NCBI RefSeq assembly: GCF_040267705.1
Contig: NZ_CP158374.1
Location: forward strand, 3,348,001-3,412,000
Length of the DNA stretch: 64,000 nucleotides
Direction: 5' to 3'
Source: Agromyces sp. G08B096
Lineage (GTDB): Bacteria > Actinomycetota > Actinomycetes > Actinomycetales > Microbacteriaceae
In this document: piece after piece, positions 15,554 through 24,374 of the stretch
How the letters are laid out: each line of letters opens with the position of its first letter
How positions within the stretch are numbered: the first letter of the stretch is position 1
The notes under the pieces: model-generated
What the model was told of the DNA's origin: nothing
Database searches by the model: none
What the model saw: only the letters and a program-made list of their open reading frames with translations
Position numbers and translations under genes: made by a program

Positions 15554-16659
15554 CCCTCCACGGTAGGCCACACGGGGGCGAAGCGCTGCTCGGTGAGCAC
15601 CTGCTCGGCCAGGTGCGGGGGCACGTCGCCGAGCTGGGGCGGGTTCCACCGCGGCTGGCGGTCCTTGTCGATGACCTGGGCGCGGATGCCCTCGCGCAGG
15701 TCGTGCTGCTCGATGAACCAGGTGACGGCGCGGAACTCCTGCTCGAGGGCATCCTCGAGTCGCGGCAGGGCGCGGGAGCGGCGCACGGCCTCGAGGGTGA
15801 CGGCGAGGGCGGTCGGCGACAGGGTCTCGAGCTCGTCGGCCGCGGCGGCTGCTGCGGCGGGTGCGCCGGGGTCGAGCGGATGCTCCGGGAGCGAGGCATC
15901 CCCTCGACCGTCGGCGAAGGCGCGGAGCCTCGCGATGATCTCGCCGACGGTGGGCGCGGAGTAGCAGGCGTCGACCCAGTCGCGCGCGAGCGCGAGCGCC
16001 GACGGGCCGGGTGTCTCGTCGAAGAGCATCGCGATCTCGGACGGCGTGCCGGGGTCGGCGCGCTCGGCGAGGGCCTGCAGCAGGTGCGGCAACCGGTCGG
16101 AGGGCACGAGGAGGTCGGCGAAGCCGGCGTGGACGGCGTCGGCGGCGTCCATCGTGCGGGAGTTCAGGGCGAGGTGCACGCCGAGCTCGCCGGGCGCCTT
16201 GGCGAGCAGCCACGTGCCGCCCACGTCGGGGGTGAAGCCGATGCGGGTCTCGGGCATCGCGACGCGTGAGCGTTCCGTGACGATGCGGATCGAGGCGTGC
16301 CCCGCGAGGCCGATGCCGCCGCCCATGGTGATGCCGTCCATGAGGGCGACCACGGGCTTCGGGTAGCGGGCGATGGCGGCGTCGAGCCGGTACTCCGTGC
16401 GGAAGAACTCGTGCGCCGTCTCGTGCTCGCCCCTGGTGGCGTAGCCGTAGAGCTCGCGGATGTCGCCGCCGGCGCAGAACCCGCGTTCGCCGGCGCCGTC
16501 GAGGACGACGAGCCCGACCTCCGGGTCGCGCCGCCACTCCTCGAAGACGCCCGTGAGGGTCCGGATCATCTCGTAGCTCAGGGCGTTCAGCGCCTGGGGC
16601 CGGTCGAGCGTGACGTGGCCGACGCCGTCGGCCACCGTTGCGGAGATGTGCTCGCTCAC
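15550..16659 (-). CDS. 3-hydroxyisobutyryl-CoA hydrolase-like enzyme of the enoyl-CoA hydratase superfamily
   Basis: About 369 residues. The crotonase core has the first oxyanion segment [18 protein letters not shown] and the second, [51 protein letters not shown]. This second motif and the C-terminal extension ending in [14 protein letters not shown] mark the HIBYL-CoA hydrolase (ECH_2) branch, about 100 residues longer than simple hydratases. In valine breakdown this step leads to propionyl-CoA, the substrate of the methylcitrate genes that follow, which fits the operon. A GTG at 16668 is possible, but TACGGT ends 7 bases before the GTG at 16659, which I prefer. Confidence 0.88.
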   Translation of the reverse strand: MSEHISATVADGVGHVTLDRPQALNALSYEMIRTLTGVFEEWRRDPEVGLVVLDGAGERGFCAGGDIRELYGYATRGEHETAHEFFRTEYRLDAAIARYPKPVVALMDGITMGGGIGLAGHASIRIVTERSRVAMPETRIGFTPDVGGTWLLAKAPGELGVHLALNSRTMDAADAVHAGFADLLVPSDRLPHLLQALAERADPGTPSEIAMLFDETPGPSALALARDWVDACYSAPTVGEIIARLRAFADGRGDASLPEHPLDPGAPAAAAAAADELETLSPTALAVTLEAVRRSRALPRLEDALEQEFRAVTWFIEQHDLREGIRAQVIDKDRQPRWNPPQLGDVPPHLAEQVLTEQRFAPVWPTVEG

Positions 16660-16666
16660 GGATGCC

Positions 16667-16672
16667 ACCGTA
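16667..16672 (-). promoter_or_regulatory. -10 box TACGGT ahead of the hydrolase-prpD-prpB operon
   Basis: On the minus strand TACGGT is followed by 7 bases and the GTG at 16659, the same spacing as other predicted leaderless starts. Confidence 0.5.
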
Positions 16673-16725
16673 TCGGCAACCCCGTCGGAGGAAGCTGGCG
16701 GCGGGCGGCAGGCCCGATGGCGCGC

Positions 16726-17421
16726 TCAGCCCGCCGGCTCGAGCGCGACGACCTCGACATCGGCGCGGTGGACGAACCCGAGCCGCTCGTACAGCGCGAT
16801 CGCGGGCCGGTTGCCGGCGTAGGCGTGCAGGAACGGGGTGTCGCCCCGCGCGAGGATGCGGCGGGCGACCGCGGCCGAGAGTGCGGCGGCGAAGCCCTTG
16901 CCCCGGTGGTCGGGATGCGTGCACACGCCCGACACCTCGGTGTGGCCGGCCGGCTGCATGCGCTGGCCGGCCATGGCGACGAGCTCGCCGCTCGCCGGGT
17001 CGCGGATGCCGAGGAACCCGCCGAGCTCGGGGGTGCGCGCCTCGAACGGACCGGGTTCGGTGAGCCGGGCGAGCGCGACCATCTCCGCCGCGTCCGAGAG
17101 GCCCAGCTCGACGGGCTCGTGCTCGGGTGCGAGGTCGGGCACGTCGGCGAGCCGGTCGAGCACGAGCTGCACGCCGGGGGCGCGGAGCCGTTCGGCCACG
17201 CCGGGAACGGGCGGCACGGGCCCGCGCTGCAGCAGCACGCTTCGGCCGGTGCGGCGCACGAGGCCGGCGAGGAGGGCGAGGCTGTCGTCGTCGTCCGTTC
17301 CGACGGCGGCGAACGGCCCCACCTCGGGGTCGAACCGCAACGCTGCGCCGTCGCCGACGGCGAACCGGTGCTGGCGGCCGGAGAGGGCGCTCCACGCGGG
17401 ACGGTCGAGGGGATGCCGCAT
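16726..17421 (-). CDS. GNAT-family N-acetyltransferase
   Basis: A 231-residue protein whose C-terminal half carries the GNAT acetyl-CoA site: [23 protein letters not shown] (the R/Q-x-x-G-x-G/A loop) and [20 protein letters not shown]. The N-terminal half is less conserved. The start is either the ATG at 17421 or the GTG at 17424; both overlap the marR stop codon, so expression is coupled to that regulator. The acceptor substrate is unknown. Confidence 0.86.
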   Translation of the reverse strand: MRHPLDRPAWSALSGRQHRFAVGDGAALRFDPEVGPFAAVGTDDDDSLALLAGLVRRTGRSVLLQRGPVPPVPGVAERLRAPGVQLVLDRLADVPDLAPEHEPVELGLSDAAEMVALARLTEPGPFEARTPELGGFLGIRDPASGELVAMAGQRMQPAGHTEVSGVCTHPDHRGKGFAAALSAAVARRILARGDTPFLHAYAGNRPAIALYERLGFVHRADVEVVALEPAG

Positions 17422-17915
17422 CACGACCGCTCCCCCGCGAGTCGGGCCGCGCGCACGTCGACGCCGGCTTCGTCGAGGCGTCGTTCGAGTCCGGCGACCT
17501 CATCGAGGAACGGACCGGTGAGTCCGTCGCACGCCTGCCGGACGGCCTCGTCGATGTGCGGCCAGAGCTCTTCCCGGGCCCGGGCGACCAGCCGGACGCC
17601 GCTCGCGGTGAGGACGACGGTGCGCCTGCGGCGGTCGGCTCGGCCTTCGGTGACCTCGACGAGCCCACGCTCGGCGAGCACGCCGACGCTCCGGGTCACG
17701 CCGGGCTGGCTCACGCCGAGTTCGGCGGCGAGCTCGCCGACGGTGCGCCCGCCCGAGGTCTCGAGCGCCGCGAGCATGGGGAACCAGCCGGAGGGCACGT
17801 CGACCCCCTGGGCGCGGAGGAACCGGGTGGTCTCGCCCTGCAGTCGATCGCCCAGCCGCTTGAGCCTGGTGCCGAGCGTGAGGTGCCCGAGCGCCGCCAC
17901 AAGGTCGTCGGTCAT
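17421..17915 (-). CDS. MarR-family regulator
   Basis: A 164-residue winged-helix regulator: [47 protein letters not shown] is the MarR recognition helix and wing (about residues 60-105), followed by a helical dimerisation tail. GGGAGG lies ahead of the ATG at 17915. It is divergent from a LysE exporter, with a 26-bp inverted repeat between them, and overlaps a GNAT gene downstream. It probably controls the exporter and itself; the inducer is unknown. Confidence 0.9.
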   Translation of the reverse strand: MTDDLVAALGHLTLGTRLKRLGDRLQGETTRFLRAQGVDVPSGWFPMLAALETSGGRTVGELAAELGVSQPGVTRSVGVLAERGLVEVTEGRADRRRRTVVLTASGVRLVARAREELWPHIDEAVRQACDGLTGPFLDEVAGLERRLDEAGVDVRAARLAGERS

Positions 17916-17936
17916 GTCGCCTCCCGTGTCGAATTG

Positions 17937-17962
17937 GATAACACGATATATAGCACGTTATC
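17937..17962. promoter_or_regulatory. Inverted repeat, likely MarR operator
   Basis: GATAAC (17937-17942) and GTTATC (17957-17962) flank an AT-rich centre with TATATA, an obvious AT island in GC-rich DNA. It lies between the divergent marR and lysE-like genes. Confidence 0.6.
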
Positions 17963-17982
17963 TGACTGCACGTCCGCGGGAG

Positions 17983-17988
17983 TACGAT
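17983..17988 (+). promoter_or_regulatory. -10 box TACGAT of a predicted leaderless promoter
   Basis: TACGAT ends 6 bases before the ATG at 17995. The upstream inverted repeat would cover the -35 side of this promoter. Confidence 0.6.
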
Positions 17989-17994
17989 CACGGG

Positions 17995-18633
17995 ATGGTC
18001 CCCGCCGAGAACCTGCTCGCCTTCTGCGCCGCCGCGATCGTGCTCATCGTGATCCCGGGTCCGAGCGTGCTGTTCACGATCGGCCGATCACTCGCGCTCG
18101 GCCGGCTCGGCGGGCTGCTGAGTGTGCTCGGCAACGCGCTCGGCGTCGTCCCGCTCGCGGCGGCGGTCGCCCTCGGCGTCGGCGCCCTGGTCGCCCAATC
18201 GGTCGTGCTGTTCACGGTGATCAAGCTCGCCGGTGCCGCATACCTCGTCTACCTCGGCGTGCAGGCCATCCGGCACCGCGGCGACGCAGCCGCCGCGGTC
18301 GCGGCCGGCGCCGCTCCCCGGTCGCCCGTCAGGCAGTTGCTCGAGGGCTTCGTCGTCGGCGTCACGAACCCGAAGACGATCGCGTTCTTCGTGGCCGTGC
18401 TGCCGCAGTTCGTCGACTTCCACGCGGGCTGGATCCCGATGCAGCTGTTCGAGCTCGGGCTGGTCTTCATCGCGCTCGCCCTCGTGTGCGACTCGATCTG
18501 GGCGCTCGCGGCGAGCGCGGCGCGAAACTGGTTCGCGACGTCGCCGCGCCGTGCTTCCGGAGTCGCCGCGACCGGCGGCGTCATGATGATCGGACTCGGC
18601 GGCGTGCTCGCCCTCTCCGGAAGCAAGCACTGA
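17995..18633 (+). CDS. LysE/RhtB-family amino-acid exporter
   Basis: A 212-residue inner-membrane protein with about six helices. The family hallmark IVIPGPSVLFTIGRSLALGRLGGLLSVLGNALG is at residues 17-50, and FVVGVTNPKTIAFFVAVLPQFVD is the second conserved block. LysE/RhtB proteins expel amino acids or derivatives. The ATG at 17995 is supported by the TACGAT box 6 bases upstream. A short repeat duplicates the region around its stop codon. Confidence 0.92.
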   Translation: MVPAENLLAFCAAAIVLIVIPGPSVLFTIGRSLALGRLGGLLSVLGNALGVVPLAAAVALGVGALVAQSVVLFTVIKLAGAAYLVYLGVQAIRHRGDAAAAVAAGAAPRSPVRQLLEGFVVGVTNPKTIAFFVAVLPQFVDFHAGWIPMQLFELGLVFIALALVCDSIWALAASAARNWFATSPRRASGVAATGGVMMIGLGGVLALSGSKH

Positions 18634-18656
18634 CGCGGCAGCAAGCACTGACGCGG
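18622..18656. repeat. Tandem duplication spanning the lysE-like stop codon
   Basis: AGCAAGCACTGACGCGG occurs at 18622-18638 and again at 18640-18656 (period 18 bp). The first copy contains the terminal codons and TGA of the gene. Confidence 0.9.
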
Positions 18657-18687
18657 GCGCGCCCCGCGACCCTCAGTCCCGCGCTCG

Positions 18688-19224
18688 TCAGTCGCCCGAC
18701 GCGGTGCCCGTGATGCCCGCGCGCCCGAGCGCGTGGAAGAAGGCGTGGAACCCGAGCTGTGCGGGCGTGGCGTCGCCATCGAGGTCGAGCCGCTCGACGT
18801 CGAGTGCGTGCACGACGAAGACGTACCGGTGCACGCCGGTGCGGGCGGGCGGCGTCGGTCCGGAATACTGCGCGAGCCGCGCCTCGTTTGGCAGTGCGAG
18901 CGCGCCGTGCGGCAGGCCCGCGCCGCCCGCGGCTCCGGCGTCGGCCGGCAGGGAGCTGACGTCGGCCGGGATGTTCGCGACCGCCCAGTGCCACCAGCCC
19001 GACGCGGTCGGAGCATCCGGATCGAAGCAGGTCACGGCGAACGACCTCGTCGCCTCGGGGAACCCGCCCCAGGCCAGCTGCGGCGACCGGTCCTCCCCGC
19101 CCGCGCTCGCGCCCCAGGCGACCCGAGGCAGCTCCTGCCCGTCGGTGAAGTCGGTGCTGGTCACGGCGAAGGGCTCGACCGGGCGCAGCGACTGCAGCTC
19201 CGCGTAGGGGTCGTACGAGAACAT
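18688..19224 (-). CDS. YbhB/YbcL family protein (PEBP, Raf-kinase-inhibitor-like)
   Basis: A 178-residue PEBP-fold protein: EDRSPQLAWGGFPEATRSFAVTCFDPDAP is the ligand-site block, GWWHWAVANIPAD the second, and YSGPTPPARTGVHRYVFVVHALD the third. Bacterial members are of unclear function. I chose the ATG at 19224 because GGGAGG lies 6 bases ahead; a longer reading from 19251 would add an unlikely RHPPGGTP tail. There is no signal peptide, so it is probably cytoplasmic. Confidence 0.88.
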   Translation of the reverse strand: MFSYDPYAELQSLRPVEPFAVTSTDFTDGQELPRVAWGASAGGEDRSPQLAWGGFPEATRSFAVTCFDPDAPTASGWWHWAVANIPADVSSLPADAGAAGGAGLPHGALALPNEARLAQYSGPTPPARTGVHRYVFVVHALDVERLDLDGDATPAQLGFHAFFHALGRAGITGTASGD

Positions 19225-19297
19225 CGGCGTCCCTCCCGGCGGGTGCCGCACCCGCCACCGCCGCCAGCGTAACCCGAGCCGTTTCAGGATGCCCGCG

Positions 19298-19303
19298 TAA
19301 GAT
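19298..19303 (+). promoter_or_regulatory. -10 box TAAGAT of a predicted leaderless promoter
   Basis: TAAGAT ends 6 bases before the GTG at 19310. Confidence 0.6.
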
Positions 19304-19309
19304 CGGCCG

Positions 19310-20203
19310 GTGCCGCTCGCGAAGATCCTGCTCTACTACGTGTTCACGCCGCTCGCCGACCCCCAGGCGATCCGCGTGTGGCAGCGGGATCTCGCCGAGT
19401 CGCTAGGCCTGCGCGGCCGCATCCTCATCTCCGAGCACGGCCTGAACGGCACGCTCGGCGGGGAGCTCGGCGCGCTCAAGCGATACGTGCGGAAGACGCG
19501 CGACTACCCGCCGTTCAGGCACATCGACTTCAAGTGGAGCGAGGGCACCGGGCTCGACGACGAGGGGCGCAGCGCCGACTTCCCGAAGCTCAGCGTGAAG
19601 GTGCGCGACGAGATCGTGAGCTTCGGCGCACCGGGCGAACTGCGCGTCGACGAGGGCGGCGTCGTGGGCGGCGGCGCCAGGCTCACGCCCGACGCGCTGC
19701 ACGACCTCGTCGCCGAGCGCGGCGAGGAGGTCGTCTTCTTCGACGGACGCAACGCGCTCGAGGCATCCATCGGGCGCTTCCGCGACGCGATCGTGCCGCC
19801 CACCGACACGACCCGCGATTTCGTCGACCTGCTCGACGCGGGCGCGTACGACCACCTGAAGGGCCGGCCGGTCGTGACGTATTGCACCGGGGGCATCCGG
19901 TGCGAGGTGCTGTCGAGCCTCATGGCGAACCGCGGCTTCGGCGAGGTGTACCAGCTCGAGGGCGGCATCGTCCGCTACGGCGAGCGATTCGGCGACGACG
20001 GGCTGTGGGAAGGCTCGCTCTACGTGTTCGACGGGCGCGGCTCGGTCGACTTCTCCGACCATGCCGCCGTCATCGGCACGTGCGTCGCGTGCGGAGGGGC
20101 GACCAACCGCACGGCGAACTGCACGGATGCCTCCTGCCGCACGCAGCTCGTCGTCTGCGAGTCGTGCACCGCCGTGGCCTGCGGCGAGCACGTCGCGGCC
20201 TAG
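19310..20203 (+). CDS. trhO: tRNA uridine(34) hydroxylase (rhodanese-related)
   Basis: A 297-residue TrhO/YceA protein that makes 5-hydroxyuridine at wobble position 34 of certain tRNAs. The N-terminal acylphosphatase-like part ([17 protein letters not shown]) is followed by a rhodanese domain with the catalytic loop YCTGGIRCE and Cys192. The C-terminal cysteine cluster ([14 protein letters not shown], then [11 protein letters not shown]) is a zinc-ribbon-like tail found in many TrhO proteins. The GTG start is fixed by the TAAGAT box. A near-copy of the stop-codon region follows at 20211. Confidence 0.94.
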   Translation: MPLAKILLYYVFTPLADPQAIRVWQRDLAESLGLRGRILISEHGLNGTLGGELGALKRYVRKTRDYPPFRHIDFKWSEGTGLDDEGRSADFPKLSVKVRDEIVSFGAPGELRVDEGGVVGGGARLTPDALHDLVAERGEEVVFFDGRNALEASIGRFRDAIVPPTDTTRDFVDLLDAGAYDHLKGRPVVTYCTGGIRCEVLSSLMANRGFGEVYQLEGGIVRYGERFGDDGLWEGSLYVFDGRGSVDFSDHAAVIGTCVACGGATNRTANCTDASCRTQLVVCESCTAVACGEHVAA

Positions 20204-20225
20204 GCATCGGGCGGCCTGAGGCATC
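20195..20225. repeat. Near-duplicate of the trhO stop-codon region
   Basis: GCGGCCTAGGCATC (20195-20208, containing the TAG) is followed by GCGGCCTGAGGCATC (20211-20225), which again carries a stop codon in the copied place. This is a weaker case than the prpC and lysE repeats. Confidence 0.5.
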
Positions 20226-20269
20226 CGACGGCCCCGGGTCAGGCGCGCGTGTGCGCGGGACGGCCCAGC

Positions 20270-21670
20270 TCAGCGGCGCGGGCGCCGCGCATACGCGCGC
20301 GCCGAGCGGCTCGACAGCGCGAGCAGCACGAGGATGTCGACGGCGAGCGTGAGCAGGGTCGTGCGCACCGTGATCTCGATGTCGCCGACGAAGTAGTCGA
20401 TCGCCGCGATGCTGATGCTCGCGACGGCGACCGCCATGACGGCGATGCGCGCCCAGTTGCTGCCCCGGAAGACCAGCCACGCGAACCCGAGCTCGACCGC
20501 GAGCACGAGCGAGCCGACCACGACCACGACGGTCAGCGCGGTGCCGGCGAGCGCGGTCCAGTCGTCGTCGCGGGGCGCCAGCCCGAAGTCGTTCTCGAGC
20601 ACCCGGTTCCAGTCGAACGCGAGCGCGAGCATCCACACGACGCCGAGCAGCACGCGCACGACGATGAGGGCGGCGCCGAGGACCGTCTGCACCGGGCGTC
20701 GCATGGCGACCGGGGCCGCCTCGCGCTCCGCGAGCCGCACCGGCGACTCGAACGCGGGGCGCTTGCCCGCGACCTCGCCCCAGCTGTCGGGCCCCGGCTT
20801 CGACTGGTCGGCGACGGGCCGCGGTTCGACGACGCGGGCCACGTCGACGACCGGGAGGTCGCCGTCGGTGCGGATGGTGTCGCCGCCGCCGTTGCGCGAG
20901 TGGTAGCCGGTCGAGAAGTCGCGGACGACGTCGACGCGCACGGATGCCTCCGCCCCGATGAGCGTCCGCACGATGTGGTCGCGCTCGACGTCGATGTCGG
21001 CGTCGATCTTGTGCGTGATCTGCAGCGTGAACAGCGAGAAGCCGACGGCGCGATCGAAGGTGCCGGCGGCGAGCCAGTCGACGCGGCGGCCGCCGGGCAG
21101 GAGCCATCCGTCGGGGGTCCGCCAGAACCGCACGTGGTGACGTCTCGCGGGGTTGCCCTCGACCTCCTGCTGGTACGCGAAGTCCTGCGTGCGGCCGAAG
21201 AGGAACAGCGGGCTCACGGGCGCTTCGTCGTAGCTGCGCCGCGACAGCGTCGAGGCGATGATGCGCCAGCTCGACGCGAGCGTGATGTCGTCGGCGCGGG
21301 TCCAGCCGGCCGACTCCATGGCGGCGTGCAGATCCTCCTCGTCGCCCAGGAAGGCGAGGTTGACGGGGTCGCCGAGCAGGCCGTCGCTCGTGCGGGCGCG
21401 GCCGATGAAGTAGTCGGGCACGTAGATCGTCGTGAGGATTCGGTGCAGTCTCGGCAGCACGAGGTAGGCGAGCACGAGCCAGAACGCCAGGAAGAAGAGG
21501 ATGCCGAACCAGCCGAACTCGAACGACTCGCTGAGGATGAGCCAGGCGAGCCACACCGCCGCCACCCCGGCGTAGACGAACACGAACCCGTCGAGGAGCG
21601 CGTTCAGGGAGAGGCGGCGCGCGAGCGGGCTCGGCGATCCGCCGGGGGTCTCGGGCCGCGCGCCGCTCAT
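20270..21670 (-). CDS. Membrane protein with an LssY C-terminal domain
   Basis: A 466-residue protein. Two N-terminal helices (about 25-75) lead into an LssY_C-like domain (about 110-230) with GWTRADDITLASSWRIIASTL, SYDEAPVSPLFLFGRTQDFAYQQ and RRHHVRFWRTPDGW. A disordered acidic/proline stretch and about four C-terminal helices follow. In other bacteria LssY_C accompanies PAP2 phosphatase or DedA domains; here it stands alone between membrane segments. No ribosome site or promoter decides the start clearly. It is convergent with trhO. Confidence 0.8.
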   Translation of the reverse strand: MSGARPETPGGSPSPLARRLSLNALLDGFVFVYAGVAAVWLAWLILSESFEFGWFGILFFLAFWLVLAYLVLPRLHRILTTIYVPDYFIGRARTSDGLLGDPVNLAFLGDEEDLHAAMESAGWTRADDITLASSWRIIASTLSRRSYDEAPVSPLFLFGRTQDFAYQQEVEGNPARRHHVRFWRTPDGWLLPGGRRVDWLAAGTFDRAVGFSLFTLQITHKIDADIDVERDHIVRTLIGAEASVRVDVVRDFSTGYHSRNGGGDTIRTDGDLPVVDVARVVEPRPVADQSKPGPDSWGEVAGKRPAFESPVRLAEREAAPVAMRRPVQTVLGAALIVVRVLLGVVWMLALAFDWNRVLENDFGLAPRDDDWTALAGTALTVVVVVGSLVLAVELGFAWLVFRGSNWARIAVMAVAVASISIAAIDYFVGDIEITVRTTLLTLAVDILVLLALSSRSARAYARRPRR

Positions 21671-21693
21671 GCGTGCATGCTATCGATCGGCCG

Positions 21694-21699
21694 TAGGCT
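21694..21699 (+). promoter_or_regulatory. -10 box TAGGCT of a predicted leaderless promoter
   Basis: TAGGCT ends 7 bases before the ATG at 21707. Confidence 0.6.
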
Positions 21700-21706
21700 C
21701 GACCCC

Positions 21707-22504
21707 ATGACGACCGCCGCCCCCGCTCCCTCCGGCACCGCCGACCGCGCCGCCGAGCTCCGCCGACTGCACGAGGCCCCCGCGCTGCTGCAGGTGGTGA
21801 ACGTGTGGGATGTCGCGAGCGCGAAGGTCGTCGCGGGCGTCCCGGGCACGACCGCGCTCGCGACCGCGAGCCACTCGATCGCGGCCACGTTCGGCTATCC
21901 CGACGGCGAGCAGATCCCGGTCGACCTGATGCTCGAGATGGCGGGCCGCATCGCCGCCGCGGTCGATCTTCCCGTCAGCGCCGACCTCGAGGCCGGGTAC
22001 GGCGACGCGGGCGAGACGATCCGGAAGGCGATCGGGCGGGGCATCGCGGGCGCGAACCTCGAAGACCAGCTGAAGCCGCTCGGCGACTCCGTCGCGGCCG
22101 TGCGGGCCGCCGTCGCCGCGGCCGACGCCGAGGGAGTGCCGTTCGCGCTCAACGCCCGAACGGACGCGTTCCTCCGCGGAGGCGACCGGCCCCTCGCCGA
22201 CTCGGTGGCCGACGCGATCGAGCGCGGCCGGGCGTTCCTCGACGCGGGCGCCACGTGCGTGTTCGTTCCGGGCAACTTCGGCGAGGATGTCATCGCCGAC
22301 CTCGTCGCCGGCATCGGGGAGCGCCGCGTCAGCGTCATCGGGCTGCCGTCGGTGCCCGCGCCGGCCCGGCTCGAGGAGCTCGGCGTCGCCCGCGTCTCCT
22401 ACGGACCGCTCACGCAGCGGGTCGCCCTCGGCGCGCTCGAGGATCTCGCGACCGCGCTGATCGCCGGCGGCGTGCTGCCGAGCGGCATCCGCCCGTTGAA
22501 CTGA
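21707..22504 (+). CDS. Isocitrate lyase/PEP mutase superfamily protein
   Basis: A 265-residue barrel enzyme: LPVSADLEAGYGD is the metal-binding strand of the superfamily, and GIAGANLEDQLKPL sits where true lyases carry K-(K/R)-C-G-H. That catalytic cysteine block is missing, so it is not an isocitrate or methylisocitrate lyase. Related short proteins are oxaloacetate decarboxylase-like or PEP-mutase-like. The reaction cannot be told from sequence. The ATG at 21707 follows a TAGGCT -10 box. Confidence 0.85.
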   Translation: MTTAAPAPSGTADRAAELRRLHEAPALLQVVNVWDVASAKVVAGVPGTTALATASHSIAATFGYPDGEQIPVDLMLEMAGRIAAAVDLPVSADLEAGYGDAGETIRKAIGRGIAGANLEDQLKPLGDSVAAVRAAVAAADAEGVPFALNARTDAFLRGGDRPLADSVADAIERGRAFLDAGATCVFVPGNFGEDVIADLVAGIGERRVSVIGLPSVPAPARLEELGVARVSYGPLTQRVALGALEDLATALIAGGVLPSGIRPLN

Positions 22505-22512
22505 CCCCGCGC

Positions 22513-22564
22513 TAGTCTGACTCCTGGCGGCATGGGCCGCCGGGGTCGTGCGGGGGCGCGACCC
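22513..22564 (+). promoter_or_regulatory. Promoter (-10 TAGTCT) and hairpin in the leader of the ABC/DNA-glycosylase operon
   Basis: TAGTCT at 22513-22518 would start an mRNA near 22525, leaving a leader of nearly 80 bases. Within it GGGTCG (22543-22548) can pair with CGACCC (22559-22564). This is the only long structured leader with a clear -10 box on this side of the window; a regulatory role is speculative. Confidence 0.45.
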
Positions 22565-22602
22565 GACGCGGCACCGGTTCGCCCCCGGCGTGAGGAGCGG
22601 GC

Positions 22603-23550
22603 ATGGCGGGCGGCATTCCCATCGAGGTCAGCGGGCTGACCAAGCGGTTCGGCCCGGTGACGGCGGTCGAGGATCTGAGCTTCACGGTGCAGCCGGGCCG
22701 GGTGACGGGCTTCCTCGGCCCGAACGGCGCCGGCAAGACGACGACGCTCCGGGTGCTGCTCGGGCTCGAACGCCCCACCGGGGGCTCGGCGACGTTCGAC
22801 GGCACCGCGTACGCGGCGCTCGAGCGTCCGCTCGAGACGGTCGGCGCGGCGCTGGAGGCCGACTTCCATCCCGGGCGGACGGCGAAGAACCACCTCGCCG
22901 TGTACGCGACGGCGGCCGGCATCCCGCGGGCCCGCGTCGCGCAGGTGCTCGACCAGGTCGGCATCGCCGAGTTCGCCGACCGGCGGGTCGGCGGCTTCTC
23001 GCTCGGCATGCGGCAGCGCCTCTCGCTCGCCTACACGCTGCTGGGCGATCCCGGCGTGCTCGTGCTCGACGAGCCGATCAACGGGCTCGATCCCGAGGGC
23101 ATCAAATGGATCCGCGTGTTCCTGCGCACTCTCGCGGCGGAAGGCCGGACGGTGCTGGTGAGTTCGCACCTGCTGAGCGAGGTGCAGCAGTCGGTGGACG
23201 ACGTCGTGATCATCGCCAAGGGCCGGCTGGTGAAGACGGGCACGCTCACGAGCCTCGAGCTCGACGCGGCGCCGCGCACCGTGGTCGACTCGCCCGACCG
23301 GGCCGCGCTGCGGGCGGCGCTCGAGGCCGCCGGGCTGAGCGCGTCCGAGGGTCGGCAGGGCTTCATCGTCGACGAGCCCGATCCGGGCAGGGTCGGGCAT
23401 GCGGCGTTCGTCGGCGGCGTGGAGGTGAGCAGCCTGCACCGGCTGAAATCCGGCCTCGAGGACTCGTTCCTGTCGCTGGTGGAGGGCGCCTCCGACGCCG
23501 GCACCGCCGCGCCGCATCCCGGCACGACCGGCGAAGGGGGCGACCGGTGA
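22603..23550 (+). CDS. ABC transporter ATP-binding protein, BcrA type
   Basis: A 315-residue ATPase: GPNGAGKTTT is Walker A (about 40-49), FSLGMRQRLSLAYTLLGDPGVLVLDEPINGLDPEG holds the signature and Walker B, and SSHLLSEVQQ the H-loop. The LGMRQRL signature variant and the roughly 300-residue length match bacitracin/lantibiotic-type exporters. GAGGAG precedes the ATG at 22603. It overlaps the permease gene by GTGA. The same operon ends with an AlkZ-like DNA glycosylase, suggesting export of a DNA-damaging compound (inference). Confidence 0.93.
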   Translation: MAGGIPIEVSGLTKRFGPVTAVEDLSFTVQPGRVTGFLGPNGAGKTTTLRVLLGLERPTGGSATFDGTAYAALERPLETVGAALEADFHPGRTAKNHLAVYATAAGIPRARVAQVLDQVGIAEFADRRVGGFSLGMRQRLSLAYTLLGDPGVLVLDEPINGLDPEGIKWIRVFLRTLAAEGRTVLVSSHLLSEVQQSVDDVVIIAKGRLVKTGTLTSLELDAAPRTVVDSPDRAALRAALEAAGLSASEGRQGFIVDEPDPGRVGHAAFVGGVEVSSLHRLKSGLEDSFLSLVEGASDAGTAAPHPGTTGEGGDR

Positions 23551-24374
23551 GGCTCATGCGCGCCCTCGCGGCGGAGTTCCAGAAGGTGCTCACCACCCGG
23601 ATGTGGTGGCTGCTCGCCATCCTCCTCGCGGTCTACGTCGCGTTCATGGCGGGCGGCCTCGGCGCGCTGTTCAGCTGGCTCTCGGCCAACCCGGGCGAGG
23701 CCGCGGAGACGGGCGGCGCCCCGCTCCCCCGCGGCTTGGAACTCGCGCCGCTGCTGTACAGCTTCGCCTCGACGATCGGGTACGTCTTCCCGCTCCTGCT
23801 CGGCGCCCTCGCCGTCACCGGCGAGTTCCGGCACAAGACGCTCACGCCGACCTTCCTCGCGGAGCCGCACCGCTCGGTCGTGCTCTCGGCGAAATTCCTC
23901 TCGCAGCTCGTGGTCGGCGCCTTGCTCGGCGCACTCGCCTACGCGGTGTCGGTCGGCTCGGGCGCGGCGGCCCTCGCGGGATTCGGACTCGAGACCGGGC
24001 TCGACTCGAGCGACACCTGGGCCGTCATCGGTCGCGGTGTCCTCGCGATGGCGCTCTGGGGCGGCATCGGCGTCGGACTCGGCGTGCTCATCCCGAACCA
24101 GGTCGCGGCGGTCGTCATCGTCATCGCGTTCACCCAGTTCCTCGAGCCGATCCTGCGGTTCGCGGCATCGCTCAACGAGGTCACGGCGAGCATCGGCAGG
24201 TTCCTGCCCGGCGCGGCGAGCGACGCCCTGGTCGGGGCATCCTTCTACAGCGTCGCCTCGTTCGGCGGCGTCGAACTGCTGGAGTGGTGGCAGGGCGGGC
24301 TCGTGCTCGCGGGGCTCGCGGTGCTGCTCACGATCATCGGCGGGGCGACGACCTGGCGGCGGGACGTCTCGTAG
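23547..24374 (+). CDS. ABC-2 type permease of the BcrA-type exporter
   Basis: A 275-residue protein with about six membrane helices: MWWLLAILLAVYVAFMAGGLGALF near the N-terminus, ALLGALAYAVSVGSGAAALAG, IGVGLGVLIPNQVAAVVIVIAFTQF and a final GLVLAGLAVLLTIIGGATTW. EFRHKTLTPTFLAEPHR is the conserved cytoplasmic loop of ABC-2 permeases. The GTG at 23547 overlaps the ATPase stop and has GAAGGGGG ahead; an ATG at 23556 (MRALAAEF) is an alternative. The next gene starts immediately after its stop codon. Confidence 0.9.
   Translation: MRLMRALAAEFQKVLTTRMWWLLAILLAVYVAFMAGGLGALFSWLSANPGEAAETGGAPLPRGLELAPLLYSFASTIGYVFPLLLGALAVTGEFRHKTLTPTFLAEPHRSVVLSAKFLSQLVVGALLGALAYAVSVGSGAAALAGFGLETGLDSSDTWAVIGRGVLAMALWGGIGVGLGVLIPNQVAAVVIVIAFTQFLEPILRFAASLNEVTASIGRFLPGAASDALVGASFYSVASFGGVELLEWWQGGLVLAGLAVLLTIIGGATTWRRDVS

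Noticed and set aside
14015-17668. Long minus-strand reading upstream of prpD, seemingly one giant protein
   Set aside because: Only the part from GTG 15553 matches PrpD; the rest overlaps the hydrolase and GNAT genes in another frame.
21707-22504. A second methylisocitrate or isocitrate lyase
   Set aside because: The K-(K/R)-C-G-H catalytic block is absent, and the protein is shorter than isocitrate lyase.
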